DNA of 64,000 nt. Origin: Lucifuga dentata (lineage: Eukaryota; Chordata; Actinopteri; Ophidiiformes; Bythitidae). A program made the translations under genes and the position numbers. The stretch lies in assembly GCA_014773175.1 (NCBI GenBank), contig VXCM01000067.1, positions 250,524 through 314,523 on the forward strand, written 5' to 3'. Positions 11,414-23,300 of this stretch are shown piece after piece. Every line of letters begins with the position of its first letter. Position 1 is the stretch's first letter. The notes under the pieces are model-generated. The model had not been told where the DNA came from. It searched no databases and saw only the letters and a program-made list of their open reading frames with translations.

Positions 11414-13879
11414 ACGGTGACCTCAGAGAGCTGCTCTTTGGTGAGGTTTAGCGGGTGGTTGATGGCAGTGATGCCAAACTCGACAGGTTTAGCTGTGTGA
11501 GGTAGAAAGGCTCGCAGAATGGCATTATTGGCCACATTCATGAAAGCCACCATGGCATGCCAGCCTTTGTTGTTATACCAGACCTGACAGAAGAGAACAG
11601 AGTTAATTGAACACCTTGAACAACTATCTGACTTGCTAATTACAGACTTGTACATCACTGATCTATGATGGAGGGATTTGCAAGCCAATCTTCCATGGAC
11701 AAAACATTCATTATGTACTTTAATTGGGTAGCAAAGCTATTAAACCAAGTACTTAGAGCCATTAGTCAAAGCCCTGGTAATATGACAAACTTTATAAAGT
11801 GAAAAGAGTATGAGCTGAGGTACTCTGTGCAGGGCTGCTTTATCCACAAGGGTAACATATATTTAGTCAAAATAATTTAGACAAACTTAGAAACAATTTC
11901 TGCCACTCACTTAATTGCCATATGTAGAAAATTCCATATATCACCTGGACATAATAATACATTCTACACCTGCCTACCTTTACATTGAATTCACTTTCCA
12001 TGTATCGCAAGAAAGGACCAATCTCCTTCAGTGCAAGTCCAGAATAGTACCCCTGTGAACAACAATACTCATTATGATCTGACATGATGAATTTCATATT
12101 ACTCTCATATATATATATGTAGTAAACAGGAAAACAGTAAATACCCCTGTGATGTTGAGCATCTGTCCCGTTTGATGGAAAACATTCTGGATGTCTGCAG
12201 GGTGGACATCCAGGACAGGAAGCTGTCCTCCAACTGACAGACCGCCATATCTGAAACATCAACATGTCTTGGAAGGCTTGTAGCATATTATCTCCACAAG
12301 AGGGAGACAGACTATGTGACAGATATGCAAATGCAACTTATGTCAACAAGGAGAAAATTATTACCTTTGTTCATTCACCCAGTATTTGCTCTTCAGACTG
12401 TGAAATGAAAATTCAAAGTGATCTCAACAAATGCAGAGCTGTCGTAATTGAATGTGTTAAATAAATGCCTAAACATAATAATTAATTCAATGCATTTTGA
12501 GCCTTGTGAAGAAAATCTCACTTTCCCGCTACATTCTAACCGACCTGGTTCTGATGAGACTGGGGTAGGTTTTGACCAGATAGTCAGAGATGTTCCGGTC
12601 TGTTAGATCCAGCATCGTGTCTCCTGAAGTCTCAATCCGTTGGCGTGGGGGCAGACCCCCTGCTCCGATTGGACAGATGGGCATCATGGTCAGCTTCTTA
12701 CTGGAGCTGCACTGGCAGGAAGGGGAGGGGTTTCTCTGGTTCCACTCAGGACTCAGTAAGATGTTGCTGACCACAGGGGAGTCAGGCTCCTCCCACCCTG
12801 AGGTGCTGTTTCTACAGGGCATCCTGGATGGAGATGAGAAGAGACATCCGAAAATCTGAAATCAGTCAGCATCCAGATGCTCAATATGCATCAGCATGGT
12901 GCTTTTTTTATACCTCTGCCAAGGAGGTCATGTGATCACCAGTGCTTCTCTGTTTCAACATAAAATTTAAGGGACAGATAAATAATATCGAGAGGAGGAA
13001 GTGATTAAATTTTGAAGTTGATCTGGATCGCATTCTGGGTCCAGGATCCAGAAGAAGTTTTTAGGCTATACAATCAATGATAATGGTCTGATTTCAAGAA
13101 GATTCAGAGGTTTTTTTTTTGCTGTTTTTTTTTTTTAATTGGGAATTTTGTTGTCCAAATGAAATTTTTAGCCTATAAAATCCTTGGTGGAGGTATGCAC
13201 TCTCAGTGTCTTCTTGTTTGGGTCCTGCATTTGCATTTGTAGTTACTGTAAGTTGCTATAGTTAAATTATACGTGAGTATTGTGTGTCTCTGCACTGATT
13301 ACGAATTCATTGTTCATTCATTATTCAATGAATAAACAGATTTTTATCAGACTGATTGAAGTCATGAATTGTAAGTGCGTTAATAGCTGTTATGGATGTG
13401 TCATGGCATGTATTACGCTTTGACTCTATATCTTTTTAATGACACAGAATGTCTGTACCTGTAATTTTAAGTGCTAGAAATAATAACTACATGTGTAATA
13501 TTTGTATATTTTGTATTAAATAGTGACACTCACCCTAGTGGCTCTCCCTGCATGCAGCGTGTCCCCAGGCCTGGTTGGTTTAACAAACGCTTCATGAATC
13601 CTTTCATTTTTGGGTCAAATGGTTGCTCATTACTTCATCGCAAAAAGAGGAAAAAAAGAGGAAAACTGGGTTGAACAACCTGACTGAAGAAAAAATATAT
13701 ATAATTCTTGCAGGTTCTAGCCATTGTGCTCATCTGTGAGTCATGAGGTCTGACCTGAAGAAGATGGATTGTTCTCCGTACATCCAAGGGGACAGAGTCA
13801 GACTGGGATACTCTCCAAACGGAGGGACGATCATGGTGAAGAGCAGAGCTATCAGGACAAAACTGGCAGGTAGGACAAT
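11414..13879 (-). CDS. abca4: abca4 exons 28-35: TM7 and extracellular domain 2
   Basis: Exons at 13755-13879, 13534-13632, 12545-12823, 12365-12397, 12145-12250, 11978-12052 and 11414-11583 encode about residues 1418-1713. The first gives TM7 and the [19 protein letters not shown] block. Then come the Cys-rich luminal domain ([27 protein letters not shown]), the [19 protein letters not shown] block, the short 33-nt exon [11 protein letters not shown], and [20 protein letters not shown] with [16 protein letters not shown]. The 279-nt exon at 12545-12823 equals two adjacent human exons, so an intron is absent here. There are no stops or frameshifts. Confidence 0.94.
12925..13210. repeat. dispersed fish repeat remnant in abca4 intron
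   Basis: The sequence gatcaccagtgcttctc through ttgatctggatcgcattctg to ccttggtggaggtatgcact resembles a repeat seen widely in teleost introns. A related piece (ttaaattttggtgtggatct) occurs at about 29118-29205. No coding capacity; the family is not named. Confidence 0.5.
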
Positions 13880-14030
13880 CTGGAAAAATAAGTCACACCA
13901 CTCTAGTACAGTGGTTCTCAAACTGTGATACATGTACTACCATTGGTACTTGAAGTGCCCCCCTGGTGGTACAACAGATGACCTCTGGCTTTCTGTTATT
14001 GTGGCAAAATATTGACAATTATACAAGATA

Positions 14031-14077
14031 TAAGCTAAGCTAAGCTAAGCTAAGCTAAGCTAAGATAAGATAAGATA
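14031..14077. repeat. (TAAGC)n / (TAAGA)n pentanucleotide repeat
   Basis: About six TAAGC units followed by three TAAGA units, in the abca4 intron between exon 28 and the exon at 14220. Confidence 0.95.
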
Positions 14078-14219
14078 AAAGAGTTATTTACAAAGCCACA
14101 GTCTGCAGTCAGTCTACTGATCCCATAATCCACCTTTCTACCTTTCCTGTCCACACTAACCCATCCACCCATCCCTTTATCGCTTCATTCCCACCATTCG
14201 TTATTTTCTAGTCCAGTAC

Positions 14220-16049
14220 CTGCGCCAGGAAGTCCTTATGGCTCCGTGTGGCATGGTGGAGCCTCTTCACCAGCAGTGCATGGAACTGTTTCAGGATCAG
14301 CTTGACCCCTTTCACCTGCCTGGAGCCCCTCCCTGCATTGCTGTCTGAGGCACCACGGGTGTTGCTGTTTTTCTCCATCCCCCCATTACGGTCTGTAAAC
14401 AAGCGCATGACCTATTAATATTGTAGATGCATAAAATATCAATAAGGGTATAAAGGCGAAGTTGAAGCAAGTTGGAGAGGAAGGCACCCCTTCAAGGTAC
14501 CACTGAGCAAGGCACCTAACCTACAGCCACTATTGTAGAGTGGAGGGCTGCGGGGCTTGTAGCTCAGATATAAATGTGAGCAAATATATGAATATGAAGC
14601 AGGACTGTGCTGGAAAGGAACATGCAAATAGACCCTTGTGTTGTTGAAACAAGCATTAACACCCAGCATGCTCCCTGCTTTCTTGTTAACTGTGCAAGCA
14701 GAGCATCAGCTCTAGATTCCAGACCTGGGTCCATTACAAGTGGTTTGAGTGCCAGATGGGTGAGGTTTAATCTATTTGGCAATTATTGCACTATTATGCA
14801 TAGTTTCTGACCTTCATTAACCTCTACACCAACTTTGCTGCCATTTTTCCTTCGCTTCAACATCCACTGTTCTAGAGGTGGGAGTGTAAAGGTGATACAC
14901 AAGACACGACACACACAAACTATGGCGCAAAACTGATAAATGATGTTATATATATCAAGACTCCACAACAATCTACTGTTCACCTGATAATGATATAGAT
15001 TTGTTATGAAATATACAGTAATAGCAGGAGAGTAAAAACAGATTAACAAGAAGACAAAGAGACAAGGAACATGGGTTAGAAATTCAATTCCAGGGAAAGG
15101 CCATGGAAAATTGATGGTATATATTTACCAGGAGTCGTGGCATTATTCACTGCCTCTCCATCTGCAGTAACCTTTATGAAAATCTGAAAAAGAAAAACAA
15201 CTTTCTAACTTTTTAAAGATTCCGCACATTAAATATAAGTTATTCCTTTACCTTTAAAAGCTATAAGATTTAAGTTTTTCCCCTTTTCTTAATTGCAGCT
15301 TGAAGGCCAGCTTGAAGCTTTTATCTGCTATATTTCCCCAAAAAAATGTAAATGCAGCATTAAAGCAGGAACCTGTGATGTAATAAGGAGACAAAGATGT
15401 CCCTACCTCCTCTAGCGATGTGTCAGAGATGCCAAAGCTGCTGAGGCCCATTTCAGAAAGCATGTCCTCCAGCTCCCTAAACAGGCTGGCATAGGCACGA
15501 TGCTTGAACCCCTTACTGGGAAGTAGATAGGTCAACTCCTGGCCAATCGTCTCGATCAATTTGGCTTCAGGGACATGGTGGTGGATGAGGCTGGTGATGC
15601 TGTCTACATCCCCTGGAAAGGAGATGAAAAATGAAATCAGGAGGGGGCAGTGAATGGTAAAATGGGTACATTTATGCTTTAAAAACTTTATAACAGTGCA
15701 GTGCATCTTGATTATCCTCAGGCAGGATCAGGAGGAGAAAGCACATGGGTCTGTATCACCACTCACACTGCAAATGTGTGCAATGTGTGCATCTGAATCT
15801 GTTTCTGAAAAAGGAAGACTGGGTCAGCCATGTGATTGTCAAGCATTGCACACACACACACACAACACACACACACATACACAAAGGAATTGCTCCTGAG
15901 GATGCCAAAAACAAACAAACGAAAAAACAAAACAGAAACTTACCATCCAGAACTCTGTCTGGATGCTGGGACTGGATTTGGGACTGATCTTTGTGCCTGG
16001 TACAGATGGAGCAGGAACAGGAACAATCTGACGCACAGTCGCAATCATT
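14220..16049 (-). CDS. abca4: abca4 exons 24-27b: regulatory region after NBD1
   Basis: Exons at 15944-16049, 15407-15612, 15129-15183, 14812-14871 and 14220-14392 encode about residues 1218-1417. Exon 24 is cysteine-rich ([20 protein letters not shown]), like the Cys-rich stretch of mammalian ABCA4. Exon 25 holds the conserved [16 protein letters not shown] and [13 protein letters not shown] blocks typical of the ABCA regulatory domain. Two small exons (14812-14871 and 14220-14392) replace what I recall as one 266-nt exon in human. The last ends in [16 protein letters not shown], the cytoplasmic lead into TM7. The 60-nt exon is the least certain call: it encodes [22 protein letters not shown] sequence, keeps phase and has good splice sites. 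Confidence 0.88.
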
Positions 16050-16169
16050 CTGACAGAAACAGCAAAAAAACAAAACAAACAAAAAAAACAGCAGCTTTAA
16101 CAGTGAGAACAAAAAACACTCTGGACGTAGAAATAAAATACGCTAATCCAGTTGAGTGTTAAACCTCAC

Positions 16170-17924
16170 CTCTTTCCTCCTGAGATCCTTAATGCGGCGT
16201 ACTAGTGTCAGATAGAAACCCACTCCAAAACAGTTCTTGAGAAAGAGTGGGGAGCCGCAGCAGTGCAGCTGTCCTTTAGAGATGATGGCAATGCGGTCAC
16301 TCAGCAGGTCAGCCTCGTCCATGTGATGAGTGGACAAGATCACTGTACGGCCTGCACAACCATCAAACTTTAGAAAAGCTGATATTGGTTGATATTTAAG
16401 AGATAAAACATTGAGTAACAATATATCATCCAATATTTCCTTTTTACATGACTTATCCTTTCTTTACTTTCATTAAAGAAATTACTGAGCTGAAGGAATC
16501 TCGCTGATTATTTTTTATCTTAAATGTACATTAAGGAGGCAAAATGTGCATGTAATCTAGCTAAGGGATTCAAATGTGGACCTAAAGAGGTTAAATGTGA
16601 ACCTGCAGCAGTAGCATTCTTACCAGATCTGTATTTCAGAAGGAGATCCCAAATGGATCTCCTGGAATAGGGGTCCACCCCTGAGGTGGGCTCATCCAGG
16701 ATCACAACCTGTGACCCTCCAACAAACGCCATGGCAACAGATAGTTTCCTCTGCATACCACCTGTAATGTGTTAGAGAGAGAGTCATTCAGAGAAAACAC
16801 TACAAGGCATGTTATTGTTCTCTATCTGAGAAATCAATGATCCACCTGAGAGGTTCTGGGCCTCGTTGTCTCTCTCGTGCGGCAGCCCGAGGTCTTCCAA
16901 CATGTCCTCAACCTCCCTCTCCGCCTCTGCCTGATTCCGACCCTTCAGCAGAGAATAGAACAAGATGTGCTCCTCCACTGTAAGACTAGGAAGAAAGGGC
17001 AGGAATAGTAGCCAGAAGGTTATAGAAGAAGAAAAGTGCCTGTAATTGTAAAATTATTGGTTTGAATGTTGCTTGTGGTTAAAAAGATGGGAACGGGAGA
17101 AGTGAATGAGTAACTCTGGATTTCAAAATATGTCAAAACAGCCTGCTTTCTGAAGAATAAAAGAAGCTATTGAAGAAGCTCTGAAGCTATTGATTGATTA
17201 CACAACAAAATGTATGTCACTTTGTCACAGCTGGAGGCATTCTAAACTTTCAAAGACTGACAACTTTTTAACAAAAAGTCATTTGAATTTGCTTTTTCAG
17301 CATAAAATGTTCATTCTTCACTGTCACAAAGAATGAAATGCAGAAACCATTTATCACTTTCATTGATGTGTTAGCCTAATAGAGGTCTAAAAACCACCTC
17401 TATTGTTGAAGTAGTACAGCATAATCCAAAGCATCTGCAGGTGATGATTTCACAATGAACAAACCCTGTGTCTGAAATCAAACTCACTGTTTGAAGAGGA
17501 TGTTGTACTGAGGGCACATGCCCATAGAGGTACGAACGATATCCATGTCTGTCCTAACGTCTCGTCCATTAATGTAGGCGGTGCCAGATGTCGGATGGTA
17601 CAAGCCAGTCAGGATAGACCTGCAGGAAGCAGAAGTACATGGTGTATAATTACCATGACACAGGGTTTAACTTGGGCTGATACAAATTTCTAAACCTTTA
17701 TTGCAATTAATAATTAAAGTGATTCTTAAATTGTTCTTAAGCTTACAAAGTTGTGGTTTTTCCAGCCCCATTGTGTCCCAAGAAGGAAGTGATCTGGCCT
17801 TCAAAGAAATTTAAGTTGAGACAGTTGACTGCTGGACGACAACTTCCCTCATACACCTTCACCAGGTCCTGGATCTGCACTCCCATGGGCAGGCCCACTG
17901 GATCGGGTTCAAAGAACAACTGGT
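16170..17924 (-). CDS. abca4: abca4 exons 19-23: nucleotide-binding domain 1
   Basis: Exons at 17747-17924, 17488-17619, 16846-16985, 16624-16761 and 16170-16351 encode about residues 961-1217. All ATPase motifs are present and unaltered: Walker [10 protein letters not shown] (about 1010-1018, Lys1016), Q-loop MCPQYN (Gln near 1057), ABC signature LSGGMQRK across the exon 21/22 border, Walker [11 protein letters not shown] (Asp1133, Glu1134), and D- and H-loops in [10 protein letters not shown] and [11 protein letters not shown]. In the mammalian protein this domain and NBD2 drive lipid flipping. Intact motifs downstream of two stops argue that the stops are recent or artefactual. Confidence 0.95.
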
Positions 17925-18323
17925 CTGCAGGGGGAAAAAGAGACAAAATGTTTGAAAGGTTAAAAATTAAACAGGAGATTATGAGTTTTGAGGAGCTAGT
18001 ATAAAAGAATCATTCATTGGAGGAACACAGCATTTGGGAGTTTATTTTCATTTTGTCACATAACTAGAACAAAACATGCCATTAAATCCTCCTGTCCTTT
18101 TATTTTCCTAACTGACAAGTTTAGTACATTATGATAAACAGCATGTTGGAGAGCTGAATAATTTCTAAGATTTCCCTCTGAGAAATAAAGTTGATCGTAG
18201 AAACTTGTTAAAAAAAACATATACCATACAATTTTTACATGCAGAACAAAATTCACAATGTGGTCCTATGAACTGGACTCATTTGTTGTCTCCTGAGCCT
18301 GAATTTTCTATTTGGGTCCTCAC

Positions 18324-18527
18324 CTGTCTTTCCTGAGTCCTGACACTCCTCCTGATTTGGCATTTCCTCTTGTTGTCTCAGCATCTCCTTCTCTCTCTCC
18401 ATTCGATCCCTTTTACTCTGGTGCTTGCAGGCTGTCCTGCATGCAGAACCATTACAGCTGTTTGTCTCTGGAGTCTTCCTGCTCTCAACATCTTTCTCCA
18501 CATTCTCTGGTCTGGGTTTTTCAAGAT
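18324..18527 (-). CDS. abca4: abca4 exon 18: charged cytoplasmic linker before NBD1
   Basis: This 204-nt exon (68 codons, phase-neutral) encodes about residues 893-961. It is rich in Glu, Lys, Arg and Gln (for example KRDRMEREKEMLRQQEEM) and contains four Cys. It joins the last helix of the first membrane domain to NBD1. The matching human stretch is also acidic but clearly shorter (90 nt as I recall). The sequence is low in complexity and probably disordered. The acceptor (TTCCAG) and donor (GTGAGG) are good and both phases fit the neighbours. Identity rests on position and frame, since the linker itself is poorly conserved. Confidence 0.85.
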
Positions 18528-18785
18528 CTGGAAGATTTAGATGGTAGAACAATTCCGCTTATCATTGTCCTATTATATGGAACTTCATTTCCATTCTCAT
18601 CCTAACATCATTATGTGCAGACCCCGTCTAATACAGCCACAGTGTTTCATGAGACATTAAGCATCTTATGCAGGAGCAACTGGTTAATGAATTGAAGAAG
18701 TGTGTGCATTCACTTTCCCAAACCCTCCAGTCACAGACTTGTGTCTATAAGGCATATGAGGATTATTACAGCAAGTGATTCTAAC

Positions 18786-19909
18786 CTTGATCAACCACAT
18801 CTGGATGCGAGGGTGCAGGTCTGCACCAGTATGAAGGCTGGAAGGGGAAATAAAATGGCCGACCAACACCATATTGCCCTGTGGAGTAGAAATTTAATAT
18901 AATTCACGGTATATAAAGTTTTAGTACCTATAAAGTGTTGAACAACCCTATGACATAAAGCATATATTAGCAAAAAGCAACAAGAGCCAAACCTGGGAAG
19001 ACGTTATCCAGATACCAGGCCAGGACAGCACAGAGGACAGCATTGAGCATCATCATGCCGATGGAGGTGAGGAAGGAGTAGGAGTCTCTTTCTAAGGGGC
19101 TGGTTTGGATGTTGTCCCACTGCAGACCCAAACCTTGCTCCTCATACCGTGACAGGTACTCTGTCCCAAAGCCAAAGGCCACTGGTGACAACAAGCTCTA
19201 CAGCAGTAGAGGGATGCAGAAAGAATGACTTAATTTAATTGGTGGTACGGAATTTTTTTTTTTTTTTATAAACAAGCGAGCCTGCTATCACTCTCCAAGT
19301 TTTGCCTTTAAGAGACACACATACAGCAGCTAACTTCATGTTCTTGGTGATGCGATCCTGCCAGGCAAAGCAGAGGATGTGGGGCAGGTAGAGGGTGAAG
19401 TAAATGATGCCACTGCAGGCAGCTGCCAGGTTGGCTTTGTTGAAGAACACACTCATCAGGAAACACTGCATGATGGTGGTGACAGTGAACGTCAGCAGAA
19501 AAAAGAAGACGAGGACAGGATCGCTGTAATTAAGCACCTTCCCACCCTGAGAGAAAAAGGATACAGGGTATTATGAAGTTCAATGCAACACTATGTCTGC
19601 ACTATGTATGAATCATCCACTAGAGGGCACTATTACATTCTACAAAAGATTAAACATGCAAACTTGCAAATAAAACTTGTTCTCACCATGATGATGGAGG
19701 TGAGCAGTGCTGTGTTGGCCGTCATCATGATGAAGCTGTCAATGAACCACGTGTACCAAATGACTCCGTTGCTGACCCCCATGGCTTTCAGGGTCTCTTT
19801 GAGGCGCAGCTCCTTCTCTAGCACAATGCTTTTCACAGTCATGGATACAGACTAGATCCAGGCCAGCACCATGAAGATAGGGAAGCAGCGGTTCAGTGTG
19901 ATCATGAAG
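18786..19909 (-). CDS. abca4: abca4 exons 14-17: transmembrane helices 2-6
   Basis: Exons at 19687-19909, 19325-19546, 18993-19197 and 18786-18878 encode about residues 645-893. Exon 14 begins TM2 ([13 protein letters not shown]) and then reads TAG at codon 664, where ABCA4 has Tyr before [20 protein letters not shown]. After the stop the coupling-helix motif [17 protein letters not shown] is intact, followed by the TM helices of exon 15 ([20 protein letters not shown]) and exon 16 ([12 protein letters not shown]). Exon 17 (93 nt) gives the [13 protein letters not shown] segment that leads into the linker. It resembles the ABCA1-like form and is longer than the 66-nt exon I recall in human. 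The exon 16 donor, GTTTGG, is weak. All other borders are ordinary. Confidence 0.93.
19852..19854 (-). other. abca4: in-frame TAG stop, abca4 codon 664 (exon 14)
   Basis: The plus strand reads cta, so the minus-strand codon is TAG, between ATC and TCT in AWI-stop-SVSMTVK. Exon 14 keeps its 223-nt length and both splice sites. ABCA4 has a Tyr here, so one change at the third base (TAC or TAT to TAG) explains it. Confidence 0.9.
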
Positions 19910-20362
19910 CTAGAGGAGAGGAGAGGAGAGGAGAGGAAAGGAAGGTGAATTAGAATGATTTCATTGGCAGGTTAGAAAAAAACTCCAAAAATAGTTCCAT
20001 TTCTGCTCATTTTTTTTGGAAGAAGATTGTAAAGATTGTGGAAAGATTGTGTCGCTGGAAACATGTTTTGGATAGGGCAGGTTCGACGTAGCAAATTTAA
20101 TGTGTGAACTTGGCCAAATTGCCTAATAACTTTTCTGTGATGATGGGTCAGAGGTTTGTCAGGGTGGAGGGGGAAATCACTTGTGCTGTTTCGATTTTGG
20201 GAATTTGAATCCTTATTATTATGCGTTATAGCAGATTTAACATTGCCAGAATTTGTGCTTTCTTTGGGGTTGCCTGTACTAAAAGTGTATGCAATCTTCC
20301 AAGGTAGTAAACTCTGGATAAAGCATCCACCATGTATGACATCAAGTGACTGGGCTACTCAC

Positions 20363-23300
20363 AGGTCATCTACGTAACATGGATAGGGCATCTGTTGAAC
20401 ATACACTCCAAGTGGCCAGTCATTTCCTGTGTGTATCTTGATGATGCCATGCTCAATCATGTCCTGTAGATAGGCAAAGCCTCCCCAAATATACCTCTGG
20501 TCCTCCATGGGGTCTGCTCTAGGACCTGGGTCCCAGTATCTGGGAAAGGATACAAGTCTTATTTCAGCAGAAAAATGGTTAAGGAAATTATTTATTTAAG
20601 CATTATGTTGTATCAAATAATCCAATTCAAAACATTGTAATAATCAACCAACCAAGCCAAAGTCTCTGAAGCCACACCTAAACAGACCACATGTACACTA
20701 CTTTTGCTTAAGCAGATAAGTCAGATGCAAATCCCTCTTACAATCCCTCTTACAATAGTATAGAGGGAGGACTCCCACTGAGTCCATTAGAGTCTATTGG
20801 TGCACTATAAACAGCTGAAAATGTTTGCTCAGCCCTGCGGCTTTTGACACACAGTGCGGTTGTGAATGGGAGATCAAAGATTAGAAAAAAAATGCTTCTA
20901 AGAGCATCATGGAGAGGATGAAAGATCAGGTATTGAGTTATATTGAACAGGTAGTCCTGAGTGTTTTTTCCTTTCTTCCTTTGAGGATGAGGACGATGAT
21001 GAAGAAACATCCCTGATTAGCTGTCTAACTGACCTGTCTTTGATCTTGTTGGTGCGCTCCACTGCATCAATATCCATGCGGATCTTGTACTTGACATGTG
21101 CGGGTACACTTGTGGTCCAGGGATACATGTCCAAGAAGACCACACCAGCCCAAAACGTATTCTCCTCTAGCAGGTACAAGGCCTGGTGGATCATTTGGGA
21201 TTCATCTGTGTAGGCCACAAACTTATCCAGATTGATGCACTACAATCAAGGAAAAGGAGGAAAGAGAAGAGACAACTGGATGGGAAAAAAACTAAATATA
21301 ATACTAACTAATAGCCACTATTATTTAGTATATATAAATACTAAATAATAGTGGGCATGTGAATCCAAATTAAACACTTGATTTGTTTGAGTGCCCTGTG
21401 CTTGATAGTTTACAGATTGTAAAGTACTAAAATTATATTTTCAGTATGGAAAGATATACAAATTTGTAGGTTTTAGATATTAATACTTCACACCAATGAT
21501 TTAACTCCAAAATATATGTTCTTTACAATTGAGTGTTTTAAGTTTTTCATTTAAGTGCATTTTCACTTAAATGCACTTTTAATTTGAATTTTTTTAATTT
21601 TTTTTTTTTTTTTTTAATTTTTTTCAATTTTAATTTTGAATTTGAATAAATATAAACCAGCTTTGCTTCACGACAGAACCTTCCTTCACTGATGTGATCT
21701 GGTGACATGGGAAAATCTGAGCTGGCACATTCAATCTGCAAGGATGGACACACACACACACACACAATTGTAGGAAACAAAAATGCAGGATGAGCAGAAA
21801 TGCAGGACATGCAGAAATGACACAACATTTGAATCTCCATAACTCCATATATGTACTTACACATTTGCACAAACTTATACAAATACATATACAAATGGTT
21901 TTACACACACACATGCACACACACACAGAGAATTGACTAATGACCCAACCATTTCGCTGTCACCCTTGATTCTCTCTCTGTGAAACATGCACACACACAC
22001 ACACACACACACACCACCACTACCACCACGTAAACCGTGTCTAATGTCTCCATTCACATTACTGTACAATACGCTCAGAGCACTCAAAGAAAGGGGAGAA
22101 GCCGCTTCCCATTCATCTTTATGAGACCATACATGGACAACATAATAATGCCCACTCAGAGACGGGATGAGAAAAAGACCCTCACTGATACACATGTTCC
22201 AATGGGCTTTCAGTGTGAGAAACATACCCCTGACAGTGTGAAAGGACCTGTGCTAACTGCAGCAGTTATCCCATAGCTAAATGCTAGCTGACAGCTATAT
22301 CTAATTAGCTAAATCGTCTGGGTTTGTTTGTGGGGCTCCGGAGGGTTCCACTCTTAACCGGGAGACAAAGGACAGATTGAGATGCCTGCACTGATAGGGC
22401 ACTCTCCAAAACCACAACTCCTGTCCCAGCACACCCCACATAGCTGGGATAGGCAGAATATAGGGAGGAGGGAAAAGGGAAGGAGAGAAAATGGAGAGAG
22501 TGATTTGCTTCCATTTATTCCACAAGCACAGGGGTCTGTTTCAATGTGGGGCCATACACTAAAACAGCATTGAGCTCACAAGGGGCGACTCACTCCCACC
22601 CACTCTCCACTTTATCACCGGCTCCACAATGGAAGCCAGGGAGGGGGATGACAGCAGGCTTGTTCTTCCTACCTTTCAGCATACTGGATGGGGGAGCAGC
22701 TCTATAGATCTGCTAAGTGGCCTGTTCTGTTTCAAAGAGGCCTGAGTGCAATCTCCTGGGAGCAGACATGGAAGACTGATGCTTCTGTCTGGAAAACTGA
22801 AGGCTGATCCTACAAAAAGGCTGAACACCTAGTACTGGGAATGTGCAGCATTTAGCAAATAGCAAATTGAGCAAACAAGAAAACCCAGAAGGAAATGTTC
22901 TTCATCATCCTCACAGTCAGATAGGAGAACAGATATATGTCATCATTCTAACTTGTGTTTCTTACCTCTCCATACTGGTTGAACATGCGTATCGTCTGGT
23001 CCGTGAGGTTGAAGATGTTCCTCCAATCAAAGTTGGGCATGCCCTCCTCCCTGTGCTCCTCTGAGCCGCTGTACAGAAAGTTAAGAATGTCTTTGGTGGA
23101 AAACGCAGTGTCCTTTAGGCTGTTGTCCAGGAAGTGCATCACTGTAGGATTTCTCAAGGTGTCCTGCAGAGATTGAGACAAGTATGGAGACATGGATATT
23201 GTATATTCAAAGATGGGAAATGAACAACAAAACTTTTACCTACGTTTCCCGTTTTTGTTGAAGAAAAGCTGTTATCACAATCACGTTTGAGTGAAAAATG

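Noticed and set aside
14480..14580. tRNA or SINE promoter near ttgtagctcagatat
   Set aside because: It has a few bases resembling an A box, but no tRNA fold and no B box could be laid out.
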